A DNA stretch of 64,000 nucleotides from Streptomyces griseocarneus (GTDB lineage Bacteria > Actinomycetota > Actinomycetes > Streptomycetales > Streptomycetaceae): positions 15,909-79,908 of the forward strand of contig NZ_BNBL01000007.1 of assembly GCF_014655595.1 (NCBI RefSeq). The letters run 5' to 3'. The position numbers and the translations under genes are program-made. How positions within the stretch are numbered: position 1 is the first letter of the stretch; each line of letters begins with the position of its first letter. This document shows, in pieces, positions 52,138 through 59,744 of the stretch. A model generated the notes under the pieces. The model saw only the letters and a list, made by a program, of their open reading frames with translations, had not been told where the DNA came from and did no database searches.

Positions 52138-52153
52138 TCGTACGAACGTTCGA
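52138..52153. promoter_or_regulatory. LexA (SOS) box upstream of dnaE2
   Basis: TCGTACGAACGTTCGA has the actinobacterial SOS layout TCGAAC-N4-GTTCGA, with one mismatch in the left half. It sits 70 bases from dnaE2 and 72 from the divergent membrane protein. In actinobacteria the dnaE2 mutasome is LexA-controlled, so the site fits the gene it precedes. Confidence 0.8.
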
Positions 52154-52222
52154 GAAGTGGTTTATGGTGGAGATGAAGGGGCGGTTTTCAGCCATGGGGG
52201 TGAGCGAGCGGCAGGAGGTGCG

Positions 52223-55200
52223 ATGGCTGCGTTGTCGACGGCTTCCGCGTTCGCGCACCTGCACACCGCCTCGGGCTTCTCGATGCGCTACGGCGCCGCC
52301 CACCCCGAACGGCTGGCCGAGCGGGCCGCCGAGCGCGGCATGGACGTGCTCGCCCTCACCGACCGCGACAGCCTGGCCGGGGCGGTCCGCTTCGCCCGGG
52401 CCGCCGCCCGGGCGGGGGTGCGGCCGCTGTTCGGCGTGGACCTGGCCGTCCGCGAGCCGCTGCCGGAGGCCGGGCCCACGGTCCGCCACCGCGCCCCCGT
52501 CCGCGGAGGCGCCTTCGTCGACGAGTCCGCACCCCGCGTCGTCTTCCTCGCCCGGGCCGGCGCGCCCGCCTGGGCCGCGCTGTGCGGGCTGGTGTCCGCC
52601 GCCCACGCCGGGGGCACCGAACGGCCGGAGCTGGCCCGGGAGGACCTCGCGGCCGCCGCCGGCGGGACCCGCACCCCGCTGACCGTCCTGCTCGGACCGG
52701 ACTCCGAGGTCGGCCGCGCGCTGTCCGCGGGACGCCCCGACCGGGCCGCACGGCTGCTGCTGCCCTGGCGCGAAATGTACGGTGACGCGCTGCGCCTGGA
52801 GGCCGTCTGGCACGGCCGCTCCGGCACCGGCCCCGGCTCCCTGCGGCTCGCCGCCCGCACCGTCGGCTTCGCCGCCGACCAGGGCGTGCGACCCGTGCTG
52901 ACCAACGCCGTCCGCTACGCCGACCCCGGCCACGGGCCCGTCGCCGACGTCCTGGACTCGGCCCGCCTGCTGGTGCCCGTCGACCGCCGCAGGCCCGGGG
53001 CCCTCGACGGCGGGGAGCGCTGGCTCAAGGACCCCGCCGCCATGGCCGCCGTCGCCGAGCGCGTCGTGGAGGCGGCCGGATTCCGCCGCGCCGCCGCCCG
53101 CCGGCTGCTGGCCGCCACCGAGGACACCGCCGCCGAGTGCCTCGTCGACCCCGAGGACGACCTGGGCCTGGGCTCCGTCCACTTCCCCGAGCCGCACCTG
53201 GTCGGGGCCGGCCGCCGCACCGCCGCGCGCGTGCTGCGCTCCCGCTGCGCCGCGGCCATGGTGCTGTGCGGATACGACCGCGACCGCCGCCACTGGGACC
53301 GGCTGGAGGAGGAGCTGCGCATCATCGAACAGCGCGGCTTCCCCTCGTACTTCCTCACCGTCGCCCAGGTCGTCGACGACACCCGGGCCCTCGGCATCCG
53401 CGTCACCGCCCGGGGCTCCGGCGCGGGTTCGCTGGTCAACCACCTGCTCGGCATCGCCCACGCCGACCCCGTCGACCACGGCCTGCTGATGGAGCGCTTC
53501 CTGTCCACGCGCCGGCGGGCGCTGCCCGACATCGACATCGACGTCGAGTCCGCGCGCCGCCTCGAGGTCTACCGCGCGATCTTCGACCGCTTCGGCGCGG
53601 AGCGGGTCGCGACCGTCTCCATGCCCGAGACCTACCGGATCCGGCACGCCGTGCGTGACGTCGGCGCCGCCCTCGGCATGGACCCGGCCGAGGTGGACGC
53701 CCTCGCCAAGGCCTTCCCGCACATCCGGGCCCGCGACGCCCGCGCGGCGCTCGCCGAACTGCCCGAGCTGCGCGGCGTCGCCGCCGGACCGCACGGCATC
53801 GCCGACGCCCGGCTGTGGCAGCTGGTCGAGGCGCTGGACGGGCTGCCGCGCGGCATCGCCATGCACCCGTGCGGGGTGCTGCTCTCCGACGCCACCCTGC
53901 GCGGGCGCACCCCCGTCGTGCCGACCAGCGGCGAGGGCTTCGCGATGTCGCAGTTCGACAAGGACGACGTGGAGGAGCTGGGGCTGCTCAAGCTCGACGT
54001 GCTGGGCGTGCGGATGCAGTCCGCCATGGCGCACGCGGTGGGGGAGATCGAACGGGTCACCGGGCGCCGGATCGACCTCGACGACCCCGCGCAGGTGCCG
54101 CCGGGCGACGAGAAGACCTACGAGCTGATCCGCTCCACCGAGACGCTCGGCTGCTTCCAGATCGAGTCGCCGGGCCAGCGGGACCTGGTCGGACGGCTGC
54201 AGCCCTCGACCTTCCACGACCTCGTGGTCGACATCTCGCTCTTCCGGCCGGGGCCGGTCGCAGCCGACATGGTCCGCCCCTTCATCGAGGCCCGGCACGG
54301 CCGCGCCCCCGCCCGCTGCCCGCACCCCGACCTGGCGGGGGTGCTGAGCGAGACCTACGGCGTGGTCGTCTTCCACGAGCAGATCATCGAGATCCTGCGG
54401 ATCATGACCGGCTGCGACCGGGGCTTCGCCGACGAGACCCGGCGCGCGCTGTCCGACGCGAGCCTGGTGGGCCGGGTGCGGGCCTGGTTCGCCGAACGGG
54501 CGCGCGAGCGCGGGTACGCGACCGACGTCGTCCGCCGCACCTGGGAGATCGTCGAGGCGTTCGGTTCGTACGGCTTCTGCAAGGCGCACGCCGTGGCCTT
54601 CGCCGTGCCGACGTACCAGTCGGCCTGGCTCAAGGCCCACCACCCGGCGGCCTTCTACGCCGGGCTGCTCACCCACGACCCCGGCATGTACCCCAAGCGG
54701 CTGCTGCTCGCGGACGCGCGGCGGCGCGGGGTGCCGATCCTGCCGCTGGACGTGAACCGTTCGGGGGCCGCCTATTCAATCGAACTGGTGTCCGGGAATC
54801 GGGGTCTCTTCGGCATCCGCCTCGCCCTCTCCGAGGTACAGGGCATCTCCGGGGCCGAGGTGCGGCGGATCGTCGACGGACGCCCGTACACCTCGCTGAC
54901 GGACCTGTGGCGGCGCGCCCACCCAGCGCGGCCCGTCGCCGAACGGCTGGCGCGCGTCGGCGCGCTGGACGCCTTCGGCGCCAACCGCCGGGACCTGCTG
55001 CTGCACATCGCCGAGCTGCACCACGGGCAGCGCCGCCGGGACGCGGCCCAGCCCACCCTGATCGACGACGCGCGGGCCGAACCCATCGGCCTGCCCGACC
55101 TCGACGCGGAGGAACGGCTCGGCGCCGAGCTCGGCGTGCTCGGCATGGACGCCTCCCGGCACCTGATGTCCGGCCACCGGGCCTTCCTGACCGAACTGGG

Positions 55201-55696
55201 CGTCACCCCCGCCCGGCGGCTCCGCGACGCGCGGCACGGGGAGACCGTCCTGGTCGCGGGCGCCAAGGCCGCGACCCAGACGCCGCCGGTCCGCTCGGGC
55301 CGCCGGGTGATCTTCACGACCCTCGACGACGGCACGGGCCTGGTCGACTGCGCGTTCTTCGACGACAGCCACGCGGCGTGCGCGCACACGGTCTTCCACT
55401 CCTGGCTGCTGCTGGTCCGCGGCGTGGTCCAGCGGCGCGGGCCGCGCAGCCTGAGCGTGGTGGGGGCGGTGGCGTGGGATCTGGCGGAGCTCGCGCGGCT
55501 CCGCACGGAGGGCGGCCTGGGAGCGGTGGCCGAGGTCCTTGCCGAGGGCGCGGCCCCCGCCGCCGCGGAGCCGGGCCGGCGCATCCGGCTGTCCACCGGC
55601 TACGCCCTGCACCCGTGGGCGGACCTCCGGCCCGCCGGTGAGGGGGCGGCCACGGGGCGCAAGCTGTGGCACGCGAGTCCGGGGAGTGCGGGATGA
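52223..55696 (+). CDS. dnaE2: Error-prone DNA polymerase III alpha-type subunit DnaE2 (ImuC)
   Basis: A 1157-residue family-C polymerase used for damage-induced mutagenesis. The N-terminal PHP domain begins FAHLHTASGFSMRYGAAHPE, with LALTDRDSLAG where a metal-binding His is changed. The catalytic aspartates are in LPDIDIDVES (about 434-443). Next comes HPCGVLLSD, then the fingers with FEMSQFDKDDVEELGLLK-like sequence (AMSQFDKDDVEELGLLKLDV). A C-terminal OB fold has ETVLVAGAKAATQTPPVRSG. Tau- and epsilon-binding regions of the replicative enzyme are absent, as in DnaE2. The ATG at 52223 follows AGGAGG (52213-52218), slightly close. It overlaps the next gene (ATGA). Confidence 0.94.
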   Translation: MAALSTASAFAHLHTASGFSMRYGAAHPERLAERAAERGMDVLALTDRDSLAGAVRFARAAARAGVRPLFGVDLAVREPLPEAGPTVRHRAPVRGGAFVDESAPRVVFLARAGAPAWAALCGLVSAAHAGGTERPELAREDLAAAAGGTRTPLTVLLGPDSEVGRALSAGRPDRAARLLLPWREMYGDALRLEAVWHGRSGTGPGSLRLAARTVGFAADQGVRPVLTNAVRYADPGHGPVADVLDSARLLVPVDRRRPGALDGGERWLKDPAAMAAVAERVVEAAGFRRAAARRLLAATEDTAAECLVDPEDDLGLGSVHFPEPHLVGAGRRTAARVLRSRCAAAMVLCGYDRDRRHWDRLEEELRIIEQRGFPSYFLTVAQVVDDTRALGIRVTARGSGAGSLVNHLLGIAHADPVDHGLLMERFLSTRRRALPDIDIDVESARRLEVYRAIFDRFGAERVATVSMPETYRIRHAVRDVGAALGMDPAEVDALAKAFPHIRARDARAALAELPELRGVAAGPHGIADARLWQLVEALDGLPRGIAMHPCGVLLSDATLRGRTPVVPTSGEGFAMSQFDKDDVEELGLLKLDVLGVRMQSAMAHAVGEIERVTGRRIDLDDPAQVPPGDEKTYELIRSTETLGCFQIESPGQRDLVGRLQPSTFHDLVVDISLFRPGPVAADMVRPFIEARHGRAPARCPHPDLAGVLSETYGVVVFHEQIIEILRIMTGCDRGFADETRRALSDASLVGRVRAWFAERARERGYATDVVRRTWEIVEAFGSYGFCKAHAVAFAVPTYQSAWLKAHHPAAFYAGLLTHDPGMYPKRLLLADARRRGVPILPLDVNRSGAAYSIELVSGNRGLFGIRLALSEVQGISGAEVRRIVDGRPYTSLTDLWRRAHPARPVAERLARVGALDAFGANRRDLLLHIAELHHGQRRRDAAQPTLIDDARAEPIGLPDLDAEERLGAELGVLGMDASRHLMSGHRAFLTELGVTPARRLRDARHGETVLVAGAKAATQTPPVRSGRRVIFTTLDDGTGLVDCAFFDDSHAACAHTVFHSWLLLVRGVVQRRGPRSLSVVGAVAWDLAELARLRTEGGLGAVAEVLAEGAAPAAAEPGRRIRLSTGYALHPWADLRPAGEGAATGRKLWHASPGSAG

Positions 55697-56718
55697 CCGG
55701 TATCGAGCCCGTCCGAACAGCCGGGGGAACGGCCGTCCTGTACGTGCACTTCCATCCTGCCTGCGGGACCGCTCTCGACGAGGAGACCTACGACGGCCTG
55801 CTCGCGCTGCTCGCCGAGATCACGCCCGTCGTCCAGGCCGTGCCGCCCGACGCCGCCCTCATGGACGTCCGCGGCGCCCTGCGCTACTTCGGGCACGACC
55901 CCGCCTGGCTGGCGGAACTGCTCCGGGTCCGGGCCCTCGCCCGGTACGGGGCCGACTGCACGGTCGGCATCGCCGGCAACCCGATGCTCGCGCGGATGGC
56001 CGCGCAGGACGGCCCGCCCGGGGCGGTGCGCGCCCTGCCGGGCGCGCCGGAGGCCGTGGCCGCGTTCCTGGCGCGCAAGCCGGCCGCCGCGCTGTACGGC
56101 GTGGGGCCGGCCACCGCCCGGACCCTGTGCTCGTACGGGCTCGACAGCGTCGGCCGGATCGCCGACGCGCCGCCGGCCGCGCTGCAGCGCATCCTCGGCG
56201 CGGCCGCCGGGCGGCGGATCCACGAGCGGGCGCACGGCATCGACCCGACGCCCGTCACCCCGGACGCGCGGGCCCGCTCGATGGGCGCCGAACACCGCTT
56301 CGGCGGCGACGAGCTGGACCCCGAGCGGCGGCGGCACGCGCTGCTGGCGCTCGCCGACGGGCTGGGCGCCCGGCTGCGGGCGGGCGGACAGGTCGCCCGC
56401 GGCCTGAAGCTCACCGTCCGGTACGCGGACGGCTCGACGACCACCCGGTCGAGGACCTTCGCCGAACCCACCGCGCACACCCCCGAGCTGACCGCCGCGG
56501 CCTACGCGCTGCACACCGCGCTCGCCCTGCAGCGGGCCAGGGTGCGGGCGGTGGCGCTGCGCGCCGAGGGGCTGTGCGACGCCGGACGCACAGCGCACCA
56601 GCTGACGTTCGACCCGGCGGACGAGAAGGCGCGGCGCGTCGAGGCGGCGGTCGACCGGGCGCGGGCGCGCTTCGGCATCGCCGCGGTGGGGCCCGCCGCG
56701 ACGCTGGATGTGGCGTAA
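55693..56718 (+). CDS. Y-family-polymerase-like protein, probably ImuB-type and catalytically inactive
   Basis: A 341-residue protein overlapping dnaE2 by ATGA. Thumb (helix-hairpin-helix) at about 135-170: LYGVGPATARTLCSYGLDSV. Little-finger domain at about 196-290: RSMGAEHRFGGDEL to ALRAEGLCDAG. QLTFD near 300 resembles a clamp-binding motif (QLxLF). In motif I the usual D-x-D becomes VHFHPACG (His19), and the SIDE motif reads PPDAALMD, keeping Asp53 but with Ala54 for the Glu. Only about 34 residues separate the two, against about 90 in Y-family enzymes, so much of the fingers is missing. ImuB in the DnaE2 mutasome is likewise non-catalytic and brings in the clamp. Confidence 0.8.
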   Translation: MTGIEPVRTAGGTAVLYVHFHPACGTALDEETYDGLLALLAEITPVVQAVPPDAALMDVRGALRYFGHDPAWLAELLRVRALARYGADCTVGIAGNPMLARMAAQDGPPGAVRALPGAPEAVAAFLARKPAAALYGVGPATARTLCSYGLDSVGRIADAPPAALQRILGAAAGRRIHERAHGIDPTPVTPDARARSMGAEHRFGGDELDPERRRHALLALADGLGARLRAGGQVARGLKLTVRYADGSTTTRSRTFAEPTAHTPELTAAAYALHTALALQRARVRAVALRAEGLCDAGRTAHQLTFDPADEKARRVEAAVDRARARFGIAAVGPAATLDVA

Positions 56719-56745
56719 TCACGCCACCCCCGATTCCGGTGAATT

Positions 56746-56760
56746 TGCTTGACGCAAGCA
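56746..56760 (+). promoter_or_regulatory. Palindrome in the lipase upstream region
   Basis: TGCTTGACGCAAGCA is a perfect 6-bp inverted repeat around ACG, and contains TTGACG (56749-56754), a possible -35. A further TACT/AGTA pair follows near 56780. It could be an operator or weak terminator for the dnaE2 operon. Confidence 0.5.
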
Positions 56761-56872
56761 CTCATATCGCCACACCCTACTCGCAAGTAAGTTAACGACC
56801 TTTTAATGCGCCGGTAACACCCCTTGCCGGTGCTCTTCGGCATACCCACCCCCCACCTGCGAGGAGTCCAAA

Positions 56873-57754
56873 GTGAAGCTGCGCCGCAGATCCTGGAAGT
56901 CACTCCGCTCCGTATGCACCGCACTGGCTCTGACCGCAGCCGTCGCCGCCGTGCCGACGACCGCGAGCGCCGCGCCGGCCGCCGCGACCACCGTCAGCAG
57001 TGGCTGGAACGACTTCTCCTGCAAGCCCTCCGCGGCCCACCCGCGCCCCGTCGTCCTCGTCCACGGAACGCTGGAGAACTCCACCACCAACTGGTGGGCG
57101 TTCGCCCCCTACCTGGTGAACCGCGGCTACTGCGTCTTCTCCTTCGACTACGGCAAGCTGCCCGGCGTCCCCGCCTTCTACGGCCTCGGTCCCGTCGCCA
57201 AGTCGGCCGAGGAACTGGCGGGCGACGTCGACAAGGTGCTGGCCGCCACCGGCGCCGACAAGGTCGACATCGTGGGCCACTCGCAGGGCGGGATGATCCC
57301 CCGTCAGTACATGAAGTTCAACGGCGGCGCGAAGAAGGTGGGCGCCCTGGTCGGCATCGCCCCCAACAACCACGGCACCACGCTGTCCGGGATCACCAAG
57401 CTCCTGGACATCGTCCCCGGCGCGCGCGGCGTGATCAGCGCCACCGCCCCCGGCCTGACCGACCAGGTCGTCGGCTCGGACTTCATGAAGCGCCTCAACG
57501 AGGGCGGCGACACCGTGCCCGGCGTCCGCTACACCGTGATCGCGACCCGCTACGACGAGGTCGTCACGCCCTACGAGACCCAGTTCCTCTCCGGCCCGAA
57601 CGTCCGCAACGTCACGGTCCAGGACCTCTGCCCGGTCGACATCTCGATGCACCTGACCGTCGGCACGATCGACCGCGTCGCCTTCCACGAGGCCGCCAAC
57701 GCCCTCGACCCCGCCAACGCCACCCCGGCGAACTGCGCCTCGATGGTGAGCTGA
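56873..57754 (+). CDS. Secreted lipase (alpha/beta hydrolase)
   Basis: A 293-residue secreted triacylglycerol-lipase-like enzyme. The signal peptide is about 1-34 (SVCTALALTAAVAAVPTTAS, then AAPA). The oxyanion-hole strand is PVVLVHGTLENSTTNWW, and the nucleophile elbow GHSQGG carries the catalytic Ser. Catalytic Asp is likely in ATRYDEVVTP and His in SMHLTVGTIDR. Cys pairs (CKPS/CVF, CPV/CAS) fit extracellular disulfides. Streptomycete relatives of the lipase class I/EstA type hydrolyse long-chain esters. The GTG at 56873 follows GAGGAG. It stands alone. Confidence 0.92.
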   Translation: MKLRRRSWKSLRSVCTALALTAAVAAVPTTASAAPAAATTVSSGWNDFSCKPSAAHPRPVVLVHGTLENSTTNWWAFAPYLVNRGYCVFSFDYGKLPGVPAFYGLGPVAKSAEELAGDVDKVLAATGADKVDIVGHSQGGMIPRQYMKFNGGAKKVGALVGIAPNNHGTTLSGITKLLDIVPGARGVISATAPGLTDQVVGSDFMKRLNEGGDTVPGVRYTVIATRYDEVVTPYETQFLSGPNVRNVTVQDLCPVDISMHLTVGTIDRVAFHEAANALDPANATPANCASMVS

Positions 57755-57775
57755 CGGGGCCTCGGACCCCGTACG

Positions 57776-58996
57776 TCAGGCCGGTTCCACGTCCCAGGTG
57801 ACGGGGAGCCGGCGCACCCCGTAGAGGCTCGCGTCGGGCGCGCGCAGGGGCACCTCCCCGGGCGGGACGGCCAGGCGCAGGGTCGGGAAGCGGGTGAAGA
57901 GGGCCGGCAGGGCGACCCGCATCTCGACGCGGGCCAGTTGCTGGCCCAGGCACTGGTGGACGCCGTGGCCGAAGGCCAGATGGCCGGTGGCTCCCCGGCG
58001 CAGGTCGAGGGTGTCGGGCTCGGCGAAGCGCGCCGGATCCCGGTTGGCGGCCTGGATCGAGACGGTGACCGACTCACCGGCCCTGACGAGCCTGCCGTCC
58101 ACCTCGACGTCCTCCAGGGCCGTCCGGACCCCGGTGTGGGCAATGCTCAGATAGCGGAGGAGCTCCTCCACCGCCTGGTCGGCGAGGGAGGGGTCGGCGC
58201 GCAGGGCCCCGGCCTGCTCGGGATGACCGAGAAGGGCGAAGGTGCCCAGGGCGATCATGTTGGCGGTGGTGTCGAGCCCGGCGGCGAGCAGGAAGCCGCC
58301 GATGCCGGCGAGTTCGGCGTCGCTGAGATCGGTGGCGGTCAGATCGCTGAGGATGTCCTCGGTGGGGGCGGCCCGCTTGGCGAGGACCAGCTCGTGCACG
58401 AACTCCCCGAGCCCGTTCATGGCGGCGAGCCGCTGCTCCGGGGCCGCGTCCGGGTCGCCGATCGCCGCGGCACGTCGGGTGAAGGCCTCGCGGTCGGCCT
58501 CGGGCACGCCCAGGAGTTCGCAGATCATCAGCGCCGGGACGGGGTGCGCGTACGCCTCCACCAGGTCCACCGCCGGACCGTGCCGCTCCATGGCGTCGAG
58601 GTGGTCCGCCGCGATCCGCTCGACGCGGGCGGTCAGTTCGCGCATCCGGCGGACCGTGAACTTCCCCGCCAGCAGCCGCCGGTAGCGGGTGTGCTCGGGC
58701 GGGTCGATCCCGGTGAGGTCGCCGACCGGCGCCGGAGGAAGCTCGGTGAACTCCGCGCCCGGGACGGGATAGTGCATGAGCTCGTACCGCGAGCTGAAGC
58801 GGGAGTCGGCGAGTATCGCGCGGACCGTGGAGTGACCGGTGGCCAGCCACCCTAAGTGGCCGTCGGGGTAGCGCATCCGCACGAGCGGCTGCTGCTCGCG
58901 CACCTCCGCCAGTCCGGCGGGCGGGTCGAAGGGACAGCCCGTGGGACGGTCCAGCGGCAGAGCTGTCAGGTCGTCGACATGGCGTGTGGGTTCCAT
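57776..58996 (-). CDS. Cytochrome P450 (CYP105-like)
   Basis: A 406-residue bacterial class-I P450. The heme-binding motif is FGHGVHQCLG with the thiolate Cys349. The oxygen-activation helix has AAGLDTTANM, and the K-helix ExxR is EELLR. PEHTRYRRLLAGKFTVRRM is the C-helix region. Sequence layout suggests CYP105-like enzymes. No ferredoxin or reductase gene adjoins it, so the redox partner is elsewhere; the substrate is unknown. The ATG at 58996 is only 10 bases from an inverted-repeat motif, so a leaderless or operator-overlapped start is possible. Confidence 0.9.
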   Translation of the reverse strand: MEPTRHVDDLTALPLDRPTGCPFDPPAGLAEVREQQPLVRMRYPDGHLGWLATGHSTVRAILADSRFSSRYELMHYPVPGAEFTELPPAPVGDLTGIDPPEHTRYRRLLAGKFTVRRMRELTARVERIAADHLDAMERHGPAVDLVEAYAHPVPALMICELLGVPEADREAFTRRAAAIGDPDAAPEQRLAAMNGLGEFVHELVLAKRAAPTEDILSDLTATDLSDAELAGIGGFLLAAGLDTTANMIALGTFALLGHPEQAGALRADPSLADQAVEELLRYLSIAHTGVRTALEDVEVDGRLVRAGESVTVSIQAANRDPARFAEPDTLDLRRGATGHLAFGHGVHQCLGQQLARVEMRVALPALFTRFPTLRLAVPPGEVPLRAPDASLYGVRRLPVTWDVEPA

Positions 58997-59006
58997 GGCG
59001 CCATCG

Positions 59007-59022
59007 TGGCATCATGATGGCA
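59007..59022 (-). promoter_or_regulatory. Inverted-repeat element upstream of the P450 gene
   Basis: TGGCATCATGATGGCA is an imperfect palindrome (7 of 8 in each half), and TGGCATCA is repeated directly with 11-base spacing at 59007 and 59018. It lies 10-26 bases upstream of the ATG, where a repressor could block initiation. No regulator gene is adjacent. Confidence 0.5.
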
Positions 59023-59231
59023 TCACAAGCAAGGGGGTGGTGGCGCATGTGTGGCACCAAGTTCGGCACCCTCATGTGTGAGTCGTGAGTCGTCCTTTGG
59101 CGCACGCCCATCCGCGTGGCCCAGTGGGCCGCTCTCGTCTTCACCCCACCGCCCGGGCGGCGTTCATCGCCGCCCTGCGGTAAGCCGTAAATCGCTGGCG
59201 ACACCGCCCTGGTCCGGGAGACGCTGCGATC

Positions 59232-59732
59232 ATGACTGACGCACTCACGCCCGGCGGCATCTCCGTCACCCTCACCAAGGCCGGCCGGACCAAGGTGAGC
59301 TATCCCGCCGAGGTCGTGTACGACGACGGCACGCACGCCGTCGTCACGGCGCCGTGGGCCGGGGACGGGACGCGTGACTTCGGGTTCGTGCGGTTCGAGC
59401 ACGGTGACGTCTTCACCGAGCACTACTGGCGCGACCGTTGGTACGCGGTCAAGGAGGTCCGGGACGCGGGCGGGGTGCTCAAGGGCTGGTACTGCGACGT
59501 CACCCGGCCCGTCGTCGCCTCGCGGGGCGCGCTCGTCGTGGAGGACCTCGACCTCGACCTGTGGGTCTCGGCGGACGGGGCGAGCGTCCTGCGCCTGGAC
59601 GAGGACGAGTTCGCCGCCAGTGGCCTGGCCGGGCGCGACCCGGAGGCCGCCGAGGCTGCCGTGCGGGCGCTGGACGAGCTGGAGGTGCTGGCCCGTTCGG
59701 GCGGCTTCGGTGGTCTTCTGGCCATGGCGTGA
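59232..59732 (+). CDS. DUF402 family protein
   Basis: A 166-residue protein of the DUF402 family, some members of which hydrolyse nucleoside di- or triphosphates. Landmarks are EHYWRDRWYAVKEVRD, KGWYCDVTRPVVASRGALVV (the family's WYxDVTxP core) and VEDLDLDLWVSADGAS, then DEDEFAASG. The Asp cluster could bind a metal. The ATG at 59232 is the natural start. It precedes the carboxyltransferase by 12 bases, suggesting co-transcription, although the two functions have no obvious link. It diverges from the P450 across 235 bases. Confidence 0.87.
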   Translation: MTDALTPGGISVTLTKAGRTKVSYPAEVVYDDGTHAVVTAPWAGDGTRDFGFVRFEHGDVFTEHYWRDRWYAVKEVRDAGGVLKGWYCDVTRPVVASRGALVVEDLDLDLWVSADGASVLRLDEDEFAASGLAGRDPEAAEAAVRALDELEVLARSGGFGGLLAMA

Positions 59733-59744
59733 CAGGGTGACGGC

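Noticed and set aside
52138..52153. TetR-type operator for the divergent membrane protein
   Set aside because: The half-sites and 4-base spacing fit the SOS box better, and no TetR gene is adjacent.
51029..54676. Very long minus-strand open frame through dnaE2
   Set aside because: Only its last part (start at 52066) reads as a membrane protein. The rest is antisense to dnaE2 and lacks coding character.
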